Part shown: positions 26,703-36,050 of the stretch, piece after piece | Position numbering within the stretch: the stretch's first letter is position 1 | Layout: each line of letters begins with the position of its first letter | Source of the DNA: Paracoccus zhejiangensis | GTDB lineage: Bacteria; Pseudomonadota; Alphaproteobacteria; Rhodobacterales; Rhodobacteraceae | Assembly (NCBI RefSeq): GCF_002847445.1 | Contig: NZ_CP025430.1 | Span: forward strand, 2,170,001-2,234,000 | DNA: 64,000 nucleotides | Direction: 5' to 3' | Notes under the pieces: generated by a model | Database searches by the model: none | What the model was told of the DNA's origin: nothing | The model's input: the letters and a program-made list of their open reading frames with translations, nothing else | Translations under genes and position numbers: made by a program

Positions 26703-28358
26703 CTACCTCGTGAACTTCTTGTACTTCACCCGCTTCGGCTCGATGCTGTCCGGCCCCAGCCGCCGCACCTTGTCCTCTTCATAGGCCTCAAAGTTGCCCT
26801 CGAACCATTCCACATGGGCATCACCCTCGAACGCAAGAATATGCGTGCAAAGGCGGTCGAGGAAGAAACGGTCGTGCGAGATGATCACCGCGCACCCGGC
26901 GAAATCTTCCAGCGCGGCTTCCAGCGCCTGCAGGGTTTCCACGTCGAGGTCGTTGGTCGGTTCGTCCAGCAGCAGCACGTTGCCACCGGATTTCAGCAGT
27001 TTCGCCATGTGGACGCGGTTGCGTTCACCGCCGGACAGTTGGCCCACCTTCTTCTGCTGGTCTCCGCCCTTGAAGTTGAAGGCGCTGGCATAGGCGCGGC
27101 TGTTCATCGTCGCATCGCCCAGCTCGATCTGCTCGGCCCCGCCCGAGATTTCCTCCCAGACCGTCTTGTTGCCGTCGAGCGCGTCGCGCGACTGGTCGAC
27201 ATAGGAGAGCTGCACTGTATCGCCGAGCGTGATCTGGCCCTCGTCGGGCTGGTCCTGGCCGGTCAGCATGCGGAACAGCGTGGATTTACCGGCGCCGTTC
27301 GGGCCGATCACGCCGACGATGGCGCCGGGCGGAATTGTGAAATCCAGATTCTCGATCAGAAGCTTGTCGCCCATGGCCTTCTTAAGCCCGGCGACCTCGA
27401 TCACCTTGCCGCCAAGACGCTCGCCATTCGGGACGATGATCTGGGCGCGGGTCAGCTTGTCGCGCTCGGACTGGCCGGCCAACTCGTTATAGGCGTTGAT
27501 CCGGGCCTTCTGCTTGGCCTGGCGGGCCTTGGCACCGGCGCGGATCCATTCCAACTCGCGCTCCAGCGTCTTCTGCTTGGCCTTGTCCTCGCGCGCCTCC
27601 TGCGCCAGCCGCTTGGCCTTCTGGTCGAGCCAGGCGGAATAGTTGCCCTCGTAGGGAATGCCGCGGCCGCGATCCAGTTCGAGGATCCAGCCGGTGATGT
27701 CGTCGAGGAAATAGCGGTCATGGGTCACGATCAGGATCGTGCCCGGATATTCGATCAGGTGCTTCTGCAGCCAGGCGATGGTTTCCGCGTCGAGGTGGTT
27801 GGTCGGTTCGTCCAGCAGCAGCATGTCGGGCGCTTCCAGAAGCAGCTTGCACAAAGCCACCCGGCGGCGTTCACCGCCCGACAGGGTTTCGACATTGGCA
27901 TCGTCGGGCGGGCAGCGCAGGGCCTCCATCGCCACGTCGATCTGGCTGTCCAGGTCCCAGAGGTTCTCGGCGTCGATCTCGTCCTGCAGCGTAGCCATTT
28001 CCTCGGCGGTCTCGTCCGAGTAGTTCATCGCCAGCTCGTTATAGCGGTCGAGCTTGGCCTTCTTCGCCGCCACGCCCAGCATGACATTGCCGCGCACGTC
28101 GAGGTTCGGATCCAGATGCGGTTCCTGCGGCAGATAGCCGACGGTCGCGCCCTTGGCGGCCCAGGCCTCGCCCGAGAAATCCTTGTCGAGCCCGGCCATC
28201 ACCTTGAGCAGCGTCGACTTACCGGCGCCGTTCACGCCAACGACGCCGATCTTGACCCCCGGCAGGAAGTTCAGCCGGATGTTCTCAAAGACCTTCTTGC
28301 CACCGGGATAGGTCTTGGACACGCCGTCCATGTGATAGACATACTGATAGGACGCCAT
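26703..28358 (-). CDS. ettA: Energy-dependent translational throttle protein EttA (ABC-F)
   Basis: EttA is a ribosome-associated ABC-F ATPase that gates the first peptide bond according to energy charge. The 551-residue protein has two ATPase domains without membrane segments: Walker A GVNGAGKST near 41-49 and GPNGAGKST near 350, signatures LSGGERRR and LSGGERNR, and Walker B LLLDEPTNHLD and LLLDEPTNDLD. An arm domain near 95-135 and the inter-domain linker rich in Lys/Ala/Glu are present. AGGAG precedes the ATG. A 17-base inverted repeat in the leader overlaps that ribosome site. Confidence 0.94.
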   Translation of the reverse strand: MASYQYVYHMDGVSKTYPGGKKVFENIRLNFLPGVKIGVVGVNGAGKSTLLKVMAGLDKDFSGEAWAAKGATVGYLPQEPHLDPNLDVRGNVMLGVAAKKAKLDRYNELAMNYSDETAEEMATLQDEIDAENLWDLDSQIDVAMEALRCPPDDANVETLSGGERRRVALCKLLLEAPDMLLLDEPTNHLDAETIAWLQKHLIEYPGTILIVTHDRYFLDDITGWILELDRGRGIPYEGNYSAWLDQKAKRLAQEAREDKAKQKTLERELEWIRAGAKARQAKQKARINAYNELAGQSERDKLTRAQIIVPNGERLGGKVIEVAGLKKAMGDKLLIENLDFTIPPGAIVGVIGPNGAGKSTLFRMLTGQDQPDEGQITLGDTVQLSYVDQSRDALDGNKTVWEEISGGAEQIELGDATMNSRAYASAFNFKGGDQQKKVGQLSGGERNRVHMAKLLKSGGNVLLLDEPTNDLDVETLQALEAALEDFAGCAVIISHDRFFLDRLCTHILAFEGDAHVEWFEGNFEAYEEDKVRRLGPDSIEPKRVKYKKFTR

Positions 28359-28366
28359 GGGAATCT

Positions 28367-28383
28367 CCTGCAAATGTTGCAGG
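28367..28383 (-). promoter_or_regulatory. Leader hairpin overlapping the ettA ribosome-binding site
   Basis: CCTGCAA-CAT-TTGCAGG (minus strand) is a perfect 7-base inverted repeat with a 3-base loop. Its 3' arm shares the AGG of the AGGAG Shine-Dalgarno sequence, so pairing would partly hide the ribosome site. Confidence 0.5.
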
Positions 28384-28415
28384 CTATTTAGGGGATCGCG
28401 CGGCTTTAGGAAAGG

Positions 28416-29294
28416 TCAGCGCAGTTGCGCGGTGAATTCCGGCGGGAAGGCACTTTGCAGGAAATCCGTCTGGTCCTGCAGACGGTCGGCCAGGATCGCG
28501 CGCAGTTCCGGCGGGGCGAGAAGGTCATCCGGGGCAGCGAAGACCTTGCGCTCGGCATTCTCATAGGCGTGATGCGGCAGGCCGAGGAAATCCTCGATCT
28601 CGGACAGCAGCCCGGCAGGATCGGCACTGATGCGGCCGAAGGGCAGGATCATCAGCTTCTCGGGGCCAAAGGCCGCCTGCCAGCGCGGCACGTAGGCGGC
28701 GTAGTCGCCCCGGTTGAACAGGGCCGGCTCGCTCTCCAGCAGCTCCAGCCACGGCCCGGCCTCGCGCGGGTTCTTCTTCTTCCGCGTCATGTGCATCTTC
28801 ATCTGCGAGACCACCCGGTCGACCGGGTCGCGCAGGATATAGATGAACCGCGCGCGCGGGAGGAAATCGCGGATGAAGGCGACACCTTCCTCGGGCACGG
28901 TCGAGTATTCCGGGCTGACATCCATGGTCTGGCTGCCCGGCGGCGCCGGGGCGAAGACGCGGCGATACCAGTCATTGGTGAACATCGGGTCGGCGGTGAT
29001 GCCGTCGAGATAGTCGATCAGCCCCTGCGGCATCGGATCGCCGCGCAGGCCCCAGCGACGTTCGATGGTCTGGCGCGAGCGGCGGAAATGCCAGGGCAGC
29101 CATTGCCGGTGCTCCTCGACAAAGCGATGGCTGAAGAACTGCACCTCTTTGAAAGGCGGGGTCCAGATCTTGGGGTGCTGGGCCAGCATCTGCGACAGCC
29201 AGGTGGTCCCGGCCTTCTGCGCGCCGATGCCGATGATGGTGGGCTTGCGGGGCTTGCCGGGTGCGTTCCAGTCGATTTCGCGTTCGGTGGTCAT
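28416..29294 (-). CDS. Sulfotransferase family protein
   Basis: A 292-residue PAPS-dependent sulfotransferase fold protein. The 5'-phosphosulfate loop is IGAQKAGTTWLSQ near 22-34, and the 3'-phosphate site is RDPVDRVVSQMKMH near 140-153. A conserved His/Tyr-rich middle (FFSHRF, SPEYST) is also present. Bacterial members sulfate lipids, polysaccharides or small molecules, and the acceptor here is unknown. I chose the ATG at 29294, with AGGACGG upstream; the frame is open much further but only as the shadow of the opposite gene. Confidence 0.85.
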   Translation of the reverse strand: MTTEREIDWNAPGKPRKPTIIGIGAQKAGTTWLSQMLAQHPKIWTPPFKEVQFFSHRFVEEHRQWLPWHFRRSRQTIERRWGLRGDPMPQGLIDYLDGITADPMFTNDWYRRVFAPAPPGSQTMDVSPEYSTVPEEGVAFIRDFLPRARFIYILRDPVDRVVSQMKMHMTRKKKNPREAGPWLELLESEPALFNRGDYAAYVPRWQAAFGPEKLMILPFGRISADPAGLLSEIEDFLGLPHHAYENAERKVFAAPDDLLAPPELRAILADRLQDQTDFLQSAFPPEFTAQLR

Positions 29295-29444
29295 GCCGTC
29301 CTGTCTGCTGGTGACACCGCGCCCCTCTTGCCACAAGACGCGGGCAAGCCCAAGCCCGGCCATCGCGCCGTTGCGCTGGACAGCAGGCCGCACGCGCCCT
29401 AGCCTCTGCGGCATAGTGTCCGTCATCAGCGATCCGGTTTCGTC

Positions 29445-30299
29445 ATGTCCAGCCAGTTGCCCCTTGCCGCGCGTCCGATGCGGCCGATCAAGTCCCATCA
29501 CAGCGTCAGCGATGCCATGCGCCGCCATCGCATCCTTGCCTCGAGCCAATGCGTCGACAACCGCGCCAAGCTGGCCAACCTGAAGCGGCTGATCGCGGCG
29601 ACCGACCAGGAATACCGCAGCATGATGGCCGAGTTGGACCGGCTGGATCGCGAGGGCCGGGTCTGGCTGATCGTCGACCTGATCCACAAGACCTCGCTGG
29701 CGACGCTGGACCTTGGCGCGAGTCTGATGGAAGTGGGCGGGCTGAAGGGCGGCGAGGCGGTCCGGGAGCTGTCGGACCAGACGCGCGAGATTTCGGATCT
29801 GAACGGCGCGCTGACCGATCTTGTCTCGGGTCAGGCCAGCTGGAACGAGTTCGGCCGCACGGTTCTTGGCCGGGCCATGGGCCGCATCAAGCCAACCTCG
29901 GCGGGCGGTGTCTTTGCCAAGGGATCGGCCGATCTGGCGCTGTCGGGGGCTGAAAACCTCGGCGAGATCGCCAAGGCGGATGCCGCCAGCCGGGGCACGC
30001 GCACCATCGAAGGCGGGGTGGACGGGCTGGCGGGTCTGGTCCAGCGGGTCGCCGATGTCGCCGATGCCGACCCCAGCAACAAGACCCGCACCGCCAAGCA
30101 GGTCAGCGCCATGGCGCAGATCGCGCGGGCCATGGTCACCTATAACCGCGAGCTGGAAGGAGCTTTCAACCGCCGGCTGGAGATCTCGGGCGGGCTGAAC
30201 GCCAGCCGCTCGAATTTCAAGGCGGTGATGGAACGCACCATGACCCGTTATCGTCGCGATGCCGCCGAGATCGAGCGGCTGGTGCAAAGCTGCATGTAA
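29445..30299 (+). CDS. Hypothetical protein, largely alpha-helical
   Basis: I do not recognise this 284-residue protein. It has no signal peptide or membrane segment, is rich in charged amphipathic stretches (for example KLANLKRLIAATDQEYRSMMAELDRLDREG) and in Ala/Gly (KGSADLALSGAENLGEIAKADAAS), and looks soluble and helical. Codon use matches its neighbours. There is no clear ribosome site before the ATG, so the start is uncertain; a Met at residue 12 is an alternative. It lies between a divergent sulfotransferase and the convergent rimO. Confidence 0.65.
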   Translation: MSSQLPLAARPMRPIKSHHSVSDAMRRHRILASSQCVDNRAKLANLKRLIAATDQEYRSMMAELDRLDREGRVWLIVDLIHKTSLATLDLGASLMEVGGLKGGEAVRELSDQTREISDLNGALTDLVSGQASWNEFGRTVLGRAMGRIKPTSAGGVFAKGSADLALSGAENLGEIAKADAASRGTRTIEGGVDGLAGLVQRVADVADADPSNKTRTAKQVSAMAQIARAMVTYNRELEGAFNRRLEISGGLNASRSNFKAVMERTMTRYRRDAAEIERLVQSCM

Positions 30300-30337
30300 G
30301 GCTGGGCCGGCCCCGGTGAAGGGCCGGACCCTTTGCC

Positions 30338-31726
30338 CTAACGGTGCCCCCAGAGGTCGTATTCGCCGGCCTCGTCCACCGTCACCTCGACGATATCGCC
30401 GGGATGCAGGCCCTCGAACCCCTCGTCGATGAACAGGTTGCCGTCGATCTCGGGTGCGTCGGCCTTGGTGCGGCAGGTGGCACCCTCGTCATCGACCTCG
30501 TCCACGATGACATGAAGGCGCTGGCCGACCTTGGCGGCCAGCTTGGCCTCGCTGATGGCCTGCGCTTTTTCCATGAAGCGGTCGAAACGATCCTGCTTCA
30601 CCTCGGGCGCGACATGGTCGGGCAGATCATTGGCCCGCGCGCCCTTGACGTTCTCGTATTGAAACGCCCCGACGCGATCCAGCTGCGCCTCGTCCAGCCA
30701 GTCCAGAAGCGTCTGGAACTCGGCCTCGGTCTCGCCGGGATAGCCCACGATGAAGGTCGAGCGAAGGGTGATCTCGGGGCAGACCGCGCGCCAGGCCGCG
30801 ATCTCGTCCAGCGTCTTCGCGGCGGCAGCGGGCCGGGCCATGCGCCTCAGCGTATCGGGATGGGCGTGCTGGAACGGGATATCCAGATAGGGCAACACCA
30901 GCCCGCCAGATTCCGAATGGGCCGCCATCAGCGGGATCAGGTCGCGCACGAAGGGATAGGGATAGACGTAATGCAGCCGCACCCAGGCCCCAAGCGAGCC
31001 AAGGTCGCGGGCGAGGTCCACGATATGGGCGCGGTGGCCGCGTTCGGTCTCGTGCTTGCGGTCAAGCCCATAGGCGCTGGTATCCTGCGAGATCACCAGC
31101 AGTTCCTTGACCCCGGCAGCGACCAGCTTCTCGGCCTCGCGGACGATGGCATGGGCCGGGCGGCTGACCAGACGGCCGCGCATGTCGGGGATGATGCAGA
31201 ACTTGCACTTGTGATTGCAGCCCTCGGAGATCTTCAGATAGCTGTAATGGCGCGGCGTCAGGCTGACGCTGGAGGCCGGCAGCAGATCGACGAAGGGATC
31301 GGGCGCGGGCGGCACCGCGCCATGCACGGCATCCAGCACCGATTCATATTGATGCGGACCGGTGACGGCCAGAACCTTGGGATGCGCGCCGGTGATGTAT
31401 TCGGGCTCCGCCCCGAGGCAGCCGGTGACGATCACCCGTCCGTTTTCCTGCAACGCCTCGCCGATGGCCTCGAGGCTTTCGGCCTTGGCGCTGTCCAGAA
31501 AGCCGCAGGTGTTGACGATCACCGCATCCGCGCCGTTGTAATCGGCGCTGATGGCATAGCCCTCGGCCCTGAGGCGGGTCAGGATGCGCTCGCTGTCGAC
31601 CAGCGCCTTGGGACAGCCGAGGCTGACCATGCCGATGGTCGGCTGGCCGGGGCGGCGCAGCTCGGGGATATGGGCGCGGGCAAGATCCGGGCGCAGGTTG
31701 GGCGGGTTCTGGGTCATTGCCGGCAT
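30338..31726 (-). CDS. rimO: Ribosomal protein S12 methylthiotransferase RimO
   Basis: RimO is a radical-SAM enzyme that adds a methylthio group to Asp of ribosomal protein S12. The 462-residue protein has the UPF0004 cluster cysteines (Cys38 in SLGCPK, Cys74 in NTCGF, Cys103 in GCLG), the radical-[11 protein letters not shown] at 170-177, and a C-terminal TRAM domain. The [17 protein letters not shown]-terminus and the overall length favour RimO over MiaB. A second ATG at 31717 is an equally good start; neither has a strong ribosome site. Confidence 0.93.
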   Translation of the reverse strand: MPAMTQNPPNLRPDLARAHIPELRRPGQPTIGMVSLGCPKALVDSERILTRLRAEGYAISADYNGADAVIVNTCGFLDSAKAESLEAIGEALQENGRVIVTGCLGAEPEYITGAHPKVLAVTGPHQYESVLDAVHGAVPPAPDPFVDLLPASSVSLTPRHYSYLKISEGCNHKCKFCIIPDMRGRLVSRPAHAIVREAEKLVAAGVKELLVISQDTSAYGLDRKHETERGHRAHIVDLARDLGSLGAWVRLHYVYPYPFVRDLIPLMAAHSESGGLVLPYLDIPFQHAHPDTLRRMARPAAAAKTLDEIAAWRAVCPEITLRSTFIVGYPGETEAEFQTLLDWLDEAQLDRVGAFQYENVKGARANDLPDHVAPEVKQDRFDRFMEKAQAISEAKLAAKVGQRLHVIVDEVDDEGATCRTKADAPEIDGNLFIDEGFEGLHPGDIVEVTVDEAGEYDLWGHR

Positions 31727-31831
31727 ATACGGCCCCGCCCGTCACCGGGCAAGGGCAGGCTCACGCCGGCGGGCCTCTCGCTCGCGGCAATGTGGCTTTC
31801 CCCCGGCGCGCGACTGACGCAAAGTGACCGA

Positions 31832-32290
31832 ATGTTGAAACCTGTCCTGATCGCCCTGTCCCTCCTGCTGAGCCTGCCCACCGCGACGCCGGTCGCGGCG
31901 CAGACACAGCGTCCCATCGACATCTCGAACGATTCCGGCGGGAACGTGCTGGAAACGATCCAGCGGCGGAACGAGCTGCAGCGCTCGGGCCGGCTGGTGC
32001 GCATCCGCGGCTATTGCCGTTCGGCCTGCACCATCTACCTGACCCTGCCGAATGCCTGCCTTGGCCCCAAGGCGCGGGTCGGGTTCCACGCGCCGCGCAT
32101 TCCCGGCACCAAGATCATCCCGCCGATGGTGGGCGACATCATGGGCCAGTTCTATCGCGGCGAGATTCGTCGTCGCTGGTACGCAAGCTGGCAGTATTCA
32201 CTGGACATGCACGTGATGTCCGCCGCCGAGTACCGTCGGCTGGACCCCCAGATCAAGATCTGCAACCTGGGGGCCCGGCAGGGCAGCTAG
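31832..32290 (+). CDS. Exported ClpP-like-fold protein (COG3904-like)
   Basis: A 152-residue exported protein with a signal peptide ending near VAAQ (24). The mature part has GYCRSACTIYL near 60-70, followed by RVGFHAPR. This layout (Ser/Cys within SACT, then FHAP) is seen in a periplasmic ClpP/crotonase-like group, where the Ser would be the nucleophile. Function is unknown. No strong ribosome site is visible before the ATG. It overlaps the convergent HdeD-like gene by 4 bases. Confidence 0.68.
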   Translation: MLKPVLIALSLLLSLPTATPVAAQTQRPIDISNDSGGNVLETIQRRNELQRSGRLVRIRGYCRSACTIYLTLPNACLGPKARVGFHAPRIPGTKIIPPMVGDIMGQFYRGEIRRRWYASWQYSLDMHVMSAAEYRRLDPQIKICNLGARQGS

Positions 32291-32799
32291 GCCTCGCGCC
32301 GCATCGAGCCGAGGGTGATCATCGCCACCCCGTTCGAGATCAGTTCGATCGCCAGCAGAACGCCAAGGATCACCGCGGCGGATTGCGGGAAGTTCGAGAA
32401 GATCATCACCGCCAGCACCACCGACAGCGCGCCGCTGAGCAGCATCAGCCAGAAGCCCGGTCCACGCGGCAGCGAGAAGGAGATGATGACCTTGCCCAGC
32501 CCGGCGACAAGGAACATCACCGCCACCAGCACCGTCAGCGAGATGATCCCCGCCAGCGGATTGCCCAGAAGCGAGATGCCGGTCAGCACGAAGGCGAGGC
32601 CGATCAGGATCGCCCAGATGCGCGCGCCCCAGCCGATATCGCGGAAGGCGAAGACGACCTGCAAAATGCCGACGATCAGGAAGCCCCAGCCGGCCAGTGT
32701 CTCGGCGGCCAGCGTAGCCGCCAGCGGATTGGCGAGGGCGAAGATCCCGGCCAGAACCGAGATTGCGCCGACAACGATCCAGAGAACTCGAGAACCCAT
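32287..32799 (-). CDS. HdeD-family membrane protein
   Basis: A 170-residue protein of about six short transmembrane helices, matching the DUF308/HdeD family linked to acid stress in E. coli. Repeated helix pairs (VVGAISVLAGIFAL, IGLAFVLTGISLLGNP, GALSVVLAVMIF) show the internal duplication typical of the family. GGAGAG lies upstream of ATG 32799. It is separated by 84 bases from the ABC permease upstream. Confidence 0.8.
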   Translation of the reverse strand: MGSRVLWIVVGAISVLAGIFALANPLAATLAAETLAGWGFLIVGILQVVFAFRDIGWGARIWAILIGLAFVLTGISLLGNPLAGIISLTVLVAVMFLVAGLGKVIISFSLPRGPGFWLMLLSGALSVVLAVMIFSNFPQSAAVILGVLLAIELISNGVAMITLGSMRREA

Positions 32800-32883
32800 A
32801 ATAGTCTCTCCAACATTGGTTTCGCTGGAAAAATCTCTCACAGGCTCCCGGGCTTGTCCACGGCAGGTTGCAGGGTGCGACGA

Positions 32884-33645
32884 TTACTCGCGCAGCCGCC
32901 AGCCGGTGTAGAAGATCCAGCGGATCAGCGCCATGCAGAGGCCGATCATGATGGCCACCGCCACCAGCGACACGCCAACCGGCACATCGGCCAGCCCGAA
33001 AAAGGCCCAACGGAAGCCCGAGATCAGGTAGAGCACCGGGTTCAGCTTGGCCACGCCCTCCCAGAAGGGCGGCAACATGCTGGCCGAGTAGAAGGCGCCG
33101 CCAAGGAAGACGAGTGGCGTGATGACCATCATCGGGATGATCTGTAGCTGTTCGAAATTCTTCGCCCAGAGACCGATGATGAAGCCCAAGAGCGAGAAGC
33201 CGATGGCCGAGAGGATCAGAAAGGCCATCATCCAGATCGGATGGGCGACGTGCATGTCGACGAAGAAGAAACTGGTCGCAAGGATCAGCAGCGCGACGAA
33301 GATCGCCTTGGTCGCCGCCGCGCCGACAAAGCCCAGCACCACCTCGGCCCAACCCGTGGGGGCTACCAGCAATTCATAGATCGTGCCCGAGAATTTCGGG
33401 AAATAGATGCCGAAGCTGGCATTGGCGACCGACTGCTGCAGCACCGTCAGCATCATCAGCCCCGGCACGATGAAGGCGCCGTAATCGATGCCCTCGACCG
33501 ACTGGATGCGATTGCCGAGTGCGGCACCGAAGACCACGAAGTAAAGCGTGGTCGAGATCACCGGCGAGGCGATGGACTGGGTCAGCGTGCGGAAGAAGCG
33601 CATCATCTCCTTGCGGTAGATGGCGCGGACGGATTGCCAGTTCAT
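32884..33645 (-). CDS. ABC-2 type transporter permease
   Basis: A 253-residue six-helix permease of the ABC-2 family, with the conserved FYSASMLPPFW...NPVLYLISGFRW region near 190-215. Its ATG overlaps the stop of the ATPase gene by 4 bases (ATGA), so the two form one exporter. The substrate is unknown; related systems export polysaccharides, lipids or drugs. Confidence 0.9.
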   Translation of the reverse strand: MNWQSVRAIYRKEMMRFFRTLTQSIASPVISTTLYFVVFGAALGNRIQSVEGIDYGAFIVPGLMMLTVLQQSVANASFGIYFPKFSGTIYELLVAPTGWAEVVLGFVGAAATKAIFVALLILATSFFFVDMHVAHPIWMMAFLILSAIGFSLLGFIIGLWAKNFEQLQIIPMMVITPLVFLGGAFYSASMLPPFWEGVAKLNPVLYLISGFRWAFFGLADVPVGVSLVAVAIMIGLCMALIRWIFYTGWRLRE

Positions 33646-34568
33646 GCCTTGTCCTCCAACAGGTTGAGGAACACATCCTCAAGGCTGGATTGCCGGGTCG
33701 AGACGTCGCGGACGCTGACCCCCGCCGCCGACAGGTCAGCCAGCAGGCGGCCGATGCCCGAGCGGCCGGCGCGCGATTCATAGTCATAGCTGATCGACTG
33801 GCGGTCATCTGACAGCGTCAGGCTGCGACCCTGCAGGGTCTCGGGCAGCGCCGTCAGCGGCTGGTCCAGCTCGATCGTCAGGGTCTTGCAGCCGAACTCG
33901 CCCATCAGTTCGGCCTTGGGCCGGACCAGTTGCAGCTGGCCCTTGTCGATGACGCCGATCCGGTCGGCCATCTCCTCGGCCTCTTCCAGATAATGCGTGG
34001 TCAGGATGATGGTCACGCCATCGGCCCTGAGCTGCCGCACCACCTGCCACATCTCGCGGCGCAGGGTGACATCGACCCCGGCGGTCGGCTCGTCGAGGAA
34101 CAGGACGCGCGGCTTGTGCGCCAGCGCCTTGGCGATCAGGACCCGGCGCTTCATCCCGCCCGACAGTTCCCGCACCTGCGCCTTGCGCTTGTCCCACAGC
34201 GTCAGGCTGCGCAGCACCTGCTCGACATAGGCCGGATCGGCCGGTTTGCCGTAAAGCCCGCGCGAGAATTTCACGCTGTTCTCGACCGTCTCGAAGAGGT
34301 CGAGCGAGATTTCCTGCGGCACCAGCCCGATCAGCTCGCGCGCGGCGCGCCAGTCGGTGCGGATGTCATGGCCGCCGACGCGGACGGTGCCGCCGGTCGG
34401 CACCACCAGCCCGCAGATGATCGAGATCAGCGTGGTCTTGCCGGCGCCGTTCGGCCCCAGCAGCGCCAGAATCTCGCCCTCCTCGATGGTCAGGCTGACA
34501 TCGTCCAGCGCCTTGGTGCCGCTGGCATATTGTTTCGAAAGATGATCGACCTCGATGATCGCGCCCAT
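33642..34568 (-). CDS. ABC transporter ATP-binding protein (ABC-2 exporter)
   Basis: A 308-residue DrrA/CcmA-type ATPase. Walker A is GPNGAGKTT (38-46), the signature is LSGGMKRR near 138, Walker B is VLFLDEPTAGVD near 156-168, and the switch His is in LTTHYLEEAE. A C-terminal extension of about 80 residues ending in SLEDVFLNL is typical of drug/polysaccharide exporter ATPases. GAGGAGC precedes the ATG. It is coupled to the permease by an ATGA overlap. Confidence 0.92.
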   Translation of the reverse strand: MGAIIEVDHLSKQYASGTKALDDVSLTIEEGEILALLGPNGAGKTTLISIICGLVVPTGGTVRVGGHDIRTDWRAARELIGLVPQEISLDLFETVENSVKFSRGLYGKPADPAYVEQVLRSLTLWDKRKAQVRELSGGMKRRVLIAKALAHKPRVLFLDEPTAGVDVTLRREMWQVVRQLRADGVTIILTTHYLEEAEEMADRIGVIDKGQLQLVRPKAELMGEFGCKTLTIELDQPLTALPETLQGRSLTLSDDRQSISYDYESRAGRSGIGRLLADLSAAGVSVRDVSTRQSSLEDVFLNLLEDKA

Positions 34569-34670
34569 GCCGCGGCTCCTCGGTTTGCAAGACGCGCAAG
34601 CTAGAACGCGGTGAATGGCTTGTCCACTCACCGCGCCTGTTCAAATTCGCACAAGCCCGGCGGGCAGGTC

Positions 34671-35939
34671 TCAGCCCCGCGCGGCCTTGATGCTGTCTTC
34701 CAGAATATCCAGCGCCTCGTCGAAGACCGCATCGGGGATGGTCAGCGGCGCGAGGAAGCGGATGACGTTACCATAAACGCCGCAGGTCAGAAGGATCAGG
34801 TTGCGCTTCAGCGCCTCTTCCCTGACCCGGTTGGCAAGGTCGGGGTTAGGCTTGTCGCTGCCCGCGACGTTGAACTCGACCGCGTTCATGAAGCCGGGGC
34901 CACGGATGTCGATGATCTCGGGCACCTCGTCGCGCAGGGCAGCCAGACGCTGCTTCAGCCGCTGGCCCAGACGGGTGGCGCGGTCGTTCAGCCCCTCTTC
35001 CTCGATCACGTCCAAGACCGCATGGGCCGCCGCCACGCCCAGGGGGTTGCCGGCATAGGTGCCGCCCAGACCGCCCGGATTGGGGCTGTCCATCACCTCG
35101 GCCCGGCCGGTGACGGCGCTGATCGGCAGACCGCCGCCCAGCCCCTTGGCCATGGTGGTCAGATCGGCGGCAACGCCGTGATGCTCCATCGCGAAAAGCT
35201 TGCCGGTCCGGGCAAAGCCGGTCTGCACCTCGTCGGCGATCAGGAGGATGCCGTAAGCGTCGGCGATCTCGCGCAGCTTCTGCACGAAGCTCGTCGGCAC
35301 CTCGTAGAAACCGCCCTCGCCCTGAACCGGCTCGATGATGAAGGCCGCGACCCGGCCCGGTTCCAGATCGGCCTTGAACAGCCGGTCCAGCGCCGCCAGC
35401 GCGTCCGCCTCGCTGACGCCATGCAGCGGATTTGGGAAAGGCAGGTGCCAGACATCGTTCATCATCGGTCCGAACCCGGCCTTGTAGGGCTGGACCTTGC
35501 CGGTCAGCGCCATGCCCATGAAGGTGCGGCCATGGAAGCCACCGGCAAAGGCGACGATGCCCGGGCGGCCAGTGTAATGGCGCGCGATCTTCACCGCGTT
35601 CTCGACCGCCTCGGCGCCGGTGGTGGCGAAGATGGTCTTTTTCGGGAAATCGCCGGGCACGAGGTTGTTCAGCCGCTCGGCCAGTTCGACGTAATTCTCG
35701 TAGGGAACGACCTGGTGGCAGGTATGGGTGAAGCGGTCGAGCTGGTCCCTGACCGCGGCCATCACCTTGGGGTGCCGGTGGCCGGTATTCACCACGGCGA
35801 TCCCGGCGGCGAAGTCGATATAGCGGTTGCCCGCCTTGTCCCAGATCTCGGCATTCTCGGCGCGGTCGGCATAGATCTGCGTCGTCATGCCGACACCGCG
35901 GGAAATGGCGGCATTCTTGCGGTCGGTCATCGTGCTCAT
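34671..35939 (-). CDS. gabT: 4-aminobutyrate aminotransferase
   Basis: A 422-residue class III PLP aminotransferase that moves the amino group of GABA to 2-oxoglutarate. Cofactor features are TTGAEAVENAVK near 106-117, the Asp in LLIADEVQTG and the Schiff-base Lys265 in TMAKGLGGG. The sequence style (GGLGGTYAGNPL, GFMNAVEF) is closer to GabT than to ArgD. GAGGAG lies upstream of the ATG. No gabD is adjacent. Confidence 0.88.
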   Translation of the reverse strand: MSTMTDRKNAAISRGVGMTTQIYADRAENAEIWDKAGNRYIDFAAGIAVVNTGHRHPKVMAAVRDQLDRFTHTCHQVVPYENYVELAERLNNLVPGDFPKKTIFATTGAEAVENAVKIARHYTGRPGIVAFAGGFHGRTFMGMALTGKVQPYKAGFGPMMNDVWHLPFPNPLHGVSEADALAALDRLFKADLEPGRVAAFIIEPVQGEGGFYEVPTSFVQKLREIADAYGILLIADEVQTGFARTGKLFAMEHHGVAADLTTMAKGLGGGLPISAVTGRAEVMDSPNPGGLGGTYAGNPLGVAAAHAVLDVIEEEGLNDRATRLGQRLKQRLAALRDEVPEIIDIRGPGFMNAVEFNVAGSDKPNPDLANRVREEALKRNLILLTCGVYGNVIRFLAPLTIPDAVFDEALDILEDSIKAARG

Positions 35940-36050
35940 GGCAAGGCTCCTCACCCATGGTCTGGCGCCATTTCTACTCTGGCCGCGCCCCGCTTGCCAG
36001 ATGGCGCGCGAAGGGGCAGGTTGTAGCAGACGACCACGAAAGGCCCCCCG

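Noticed and set aside
26150..26713. Open frames across the repeat region reading peptides such as VGFHPT
   Set aside because: These frames arise from the palindromic repeats themselves and show no conserved domain or ribosome site.
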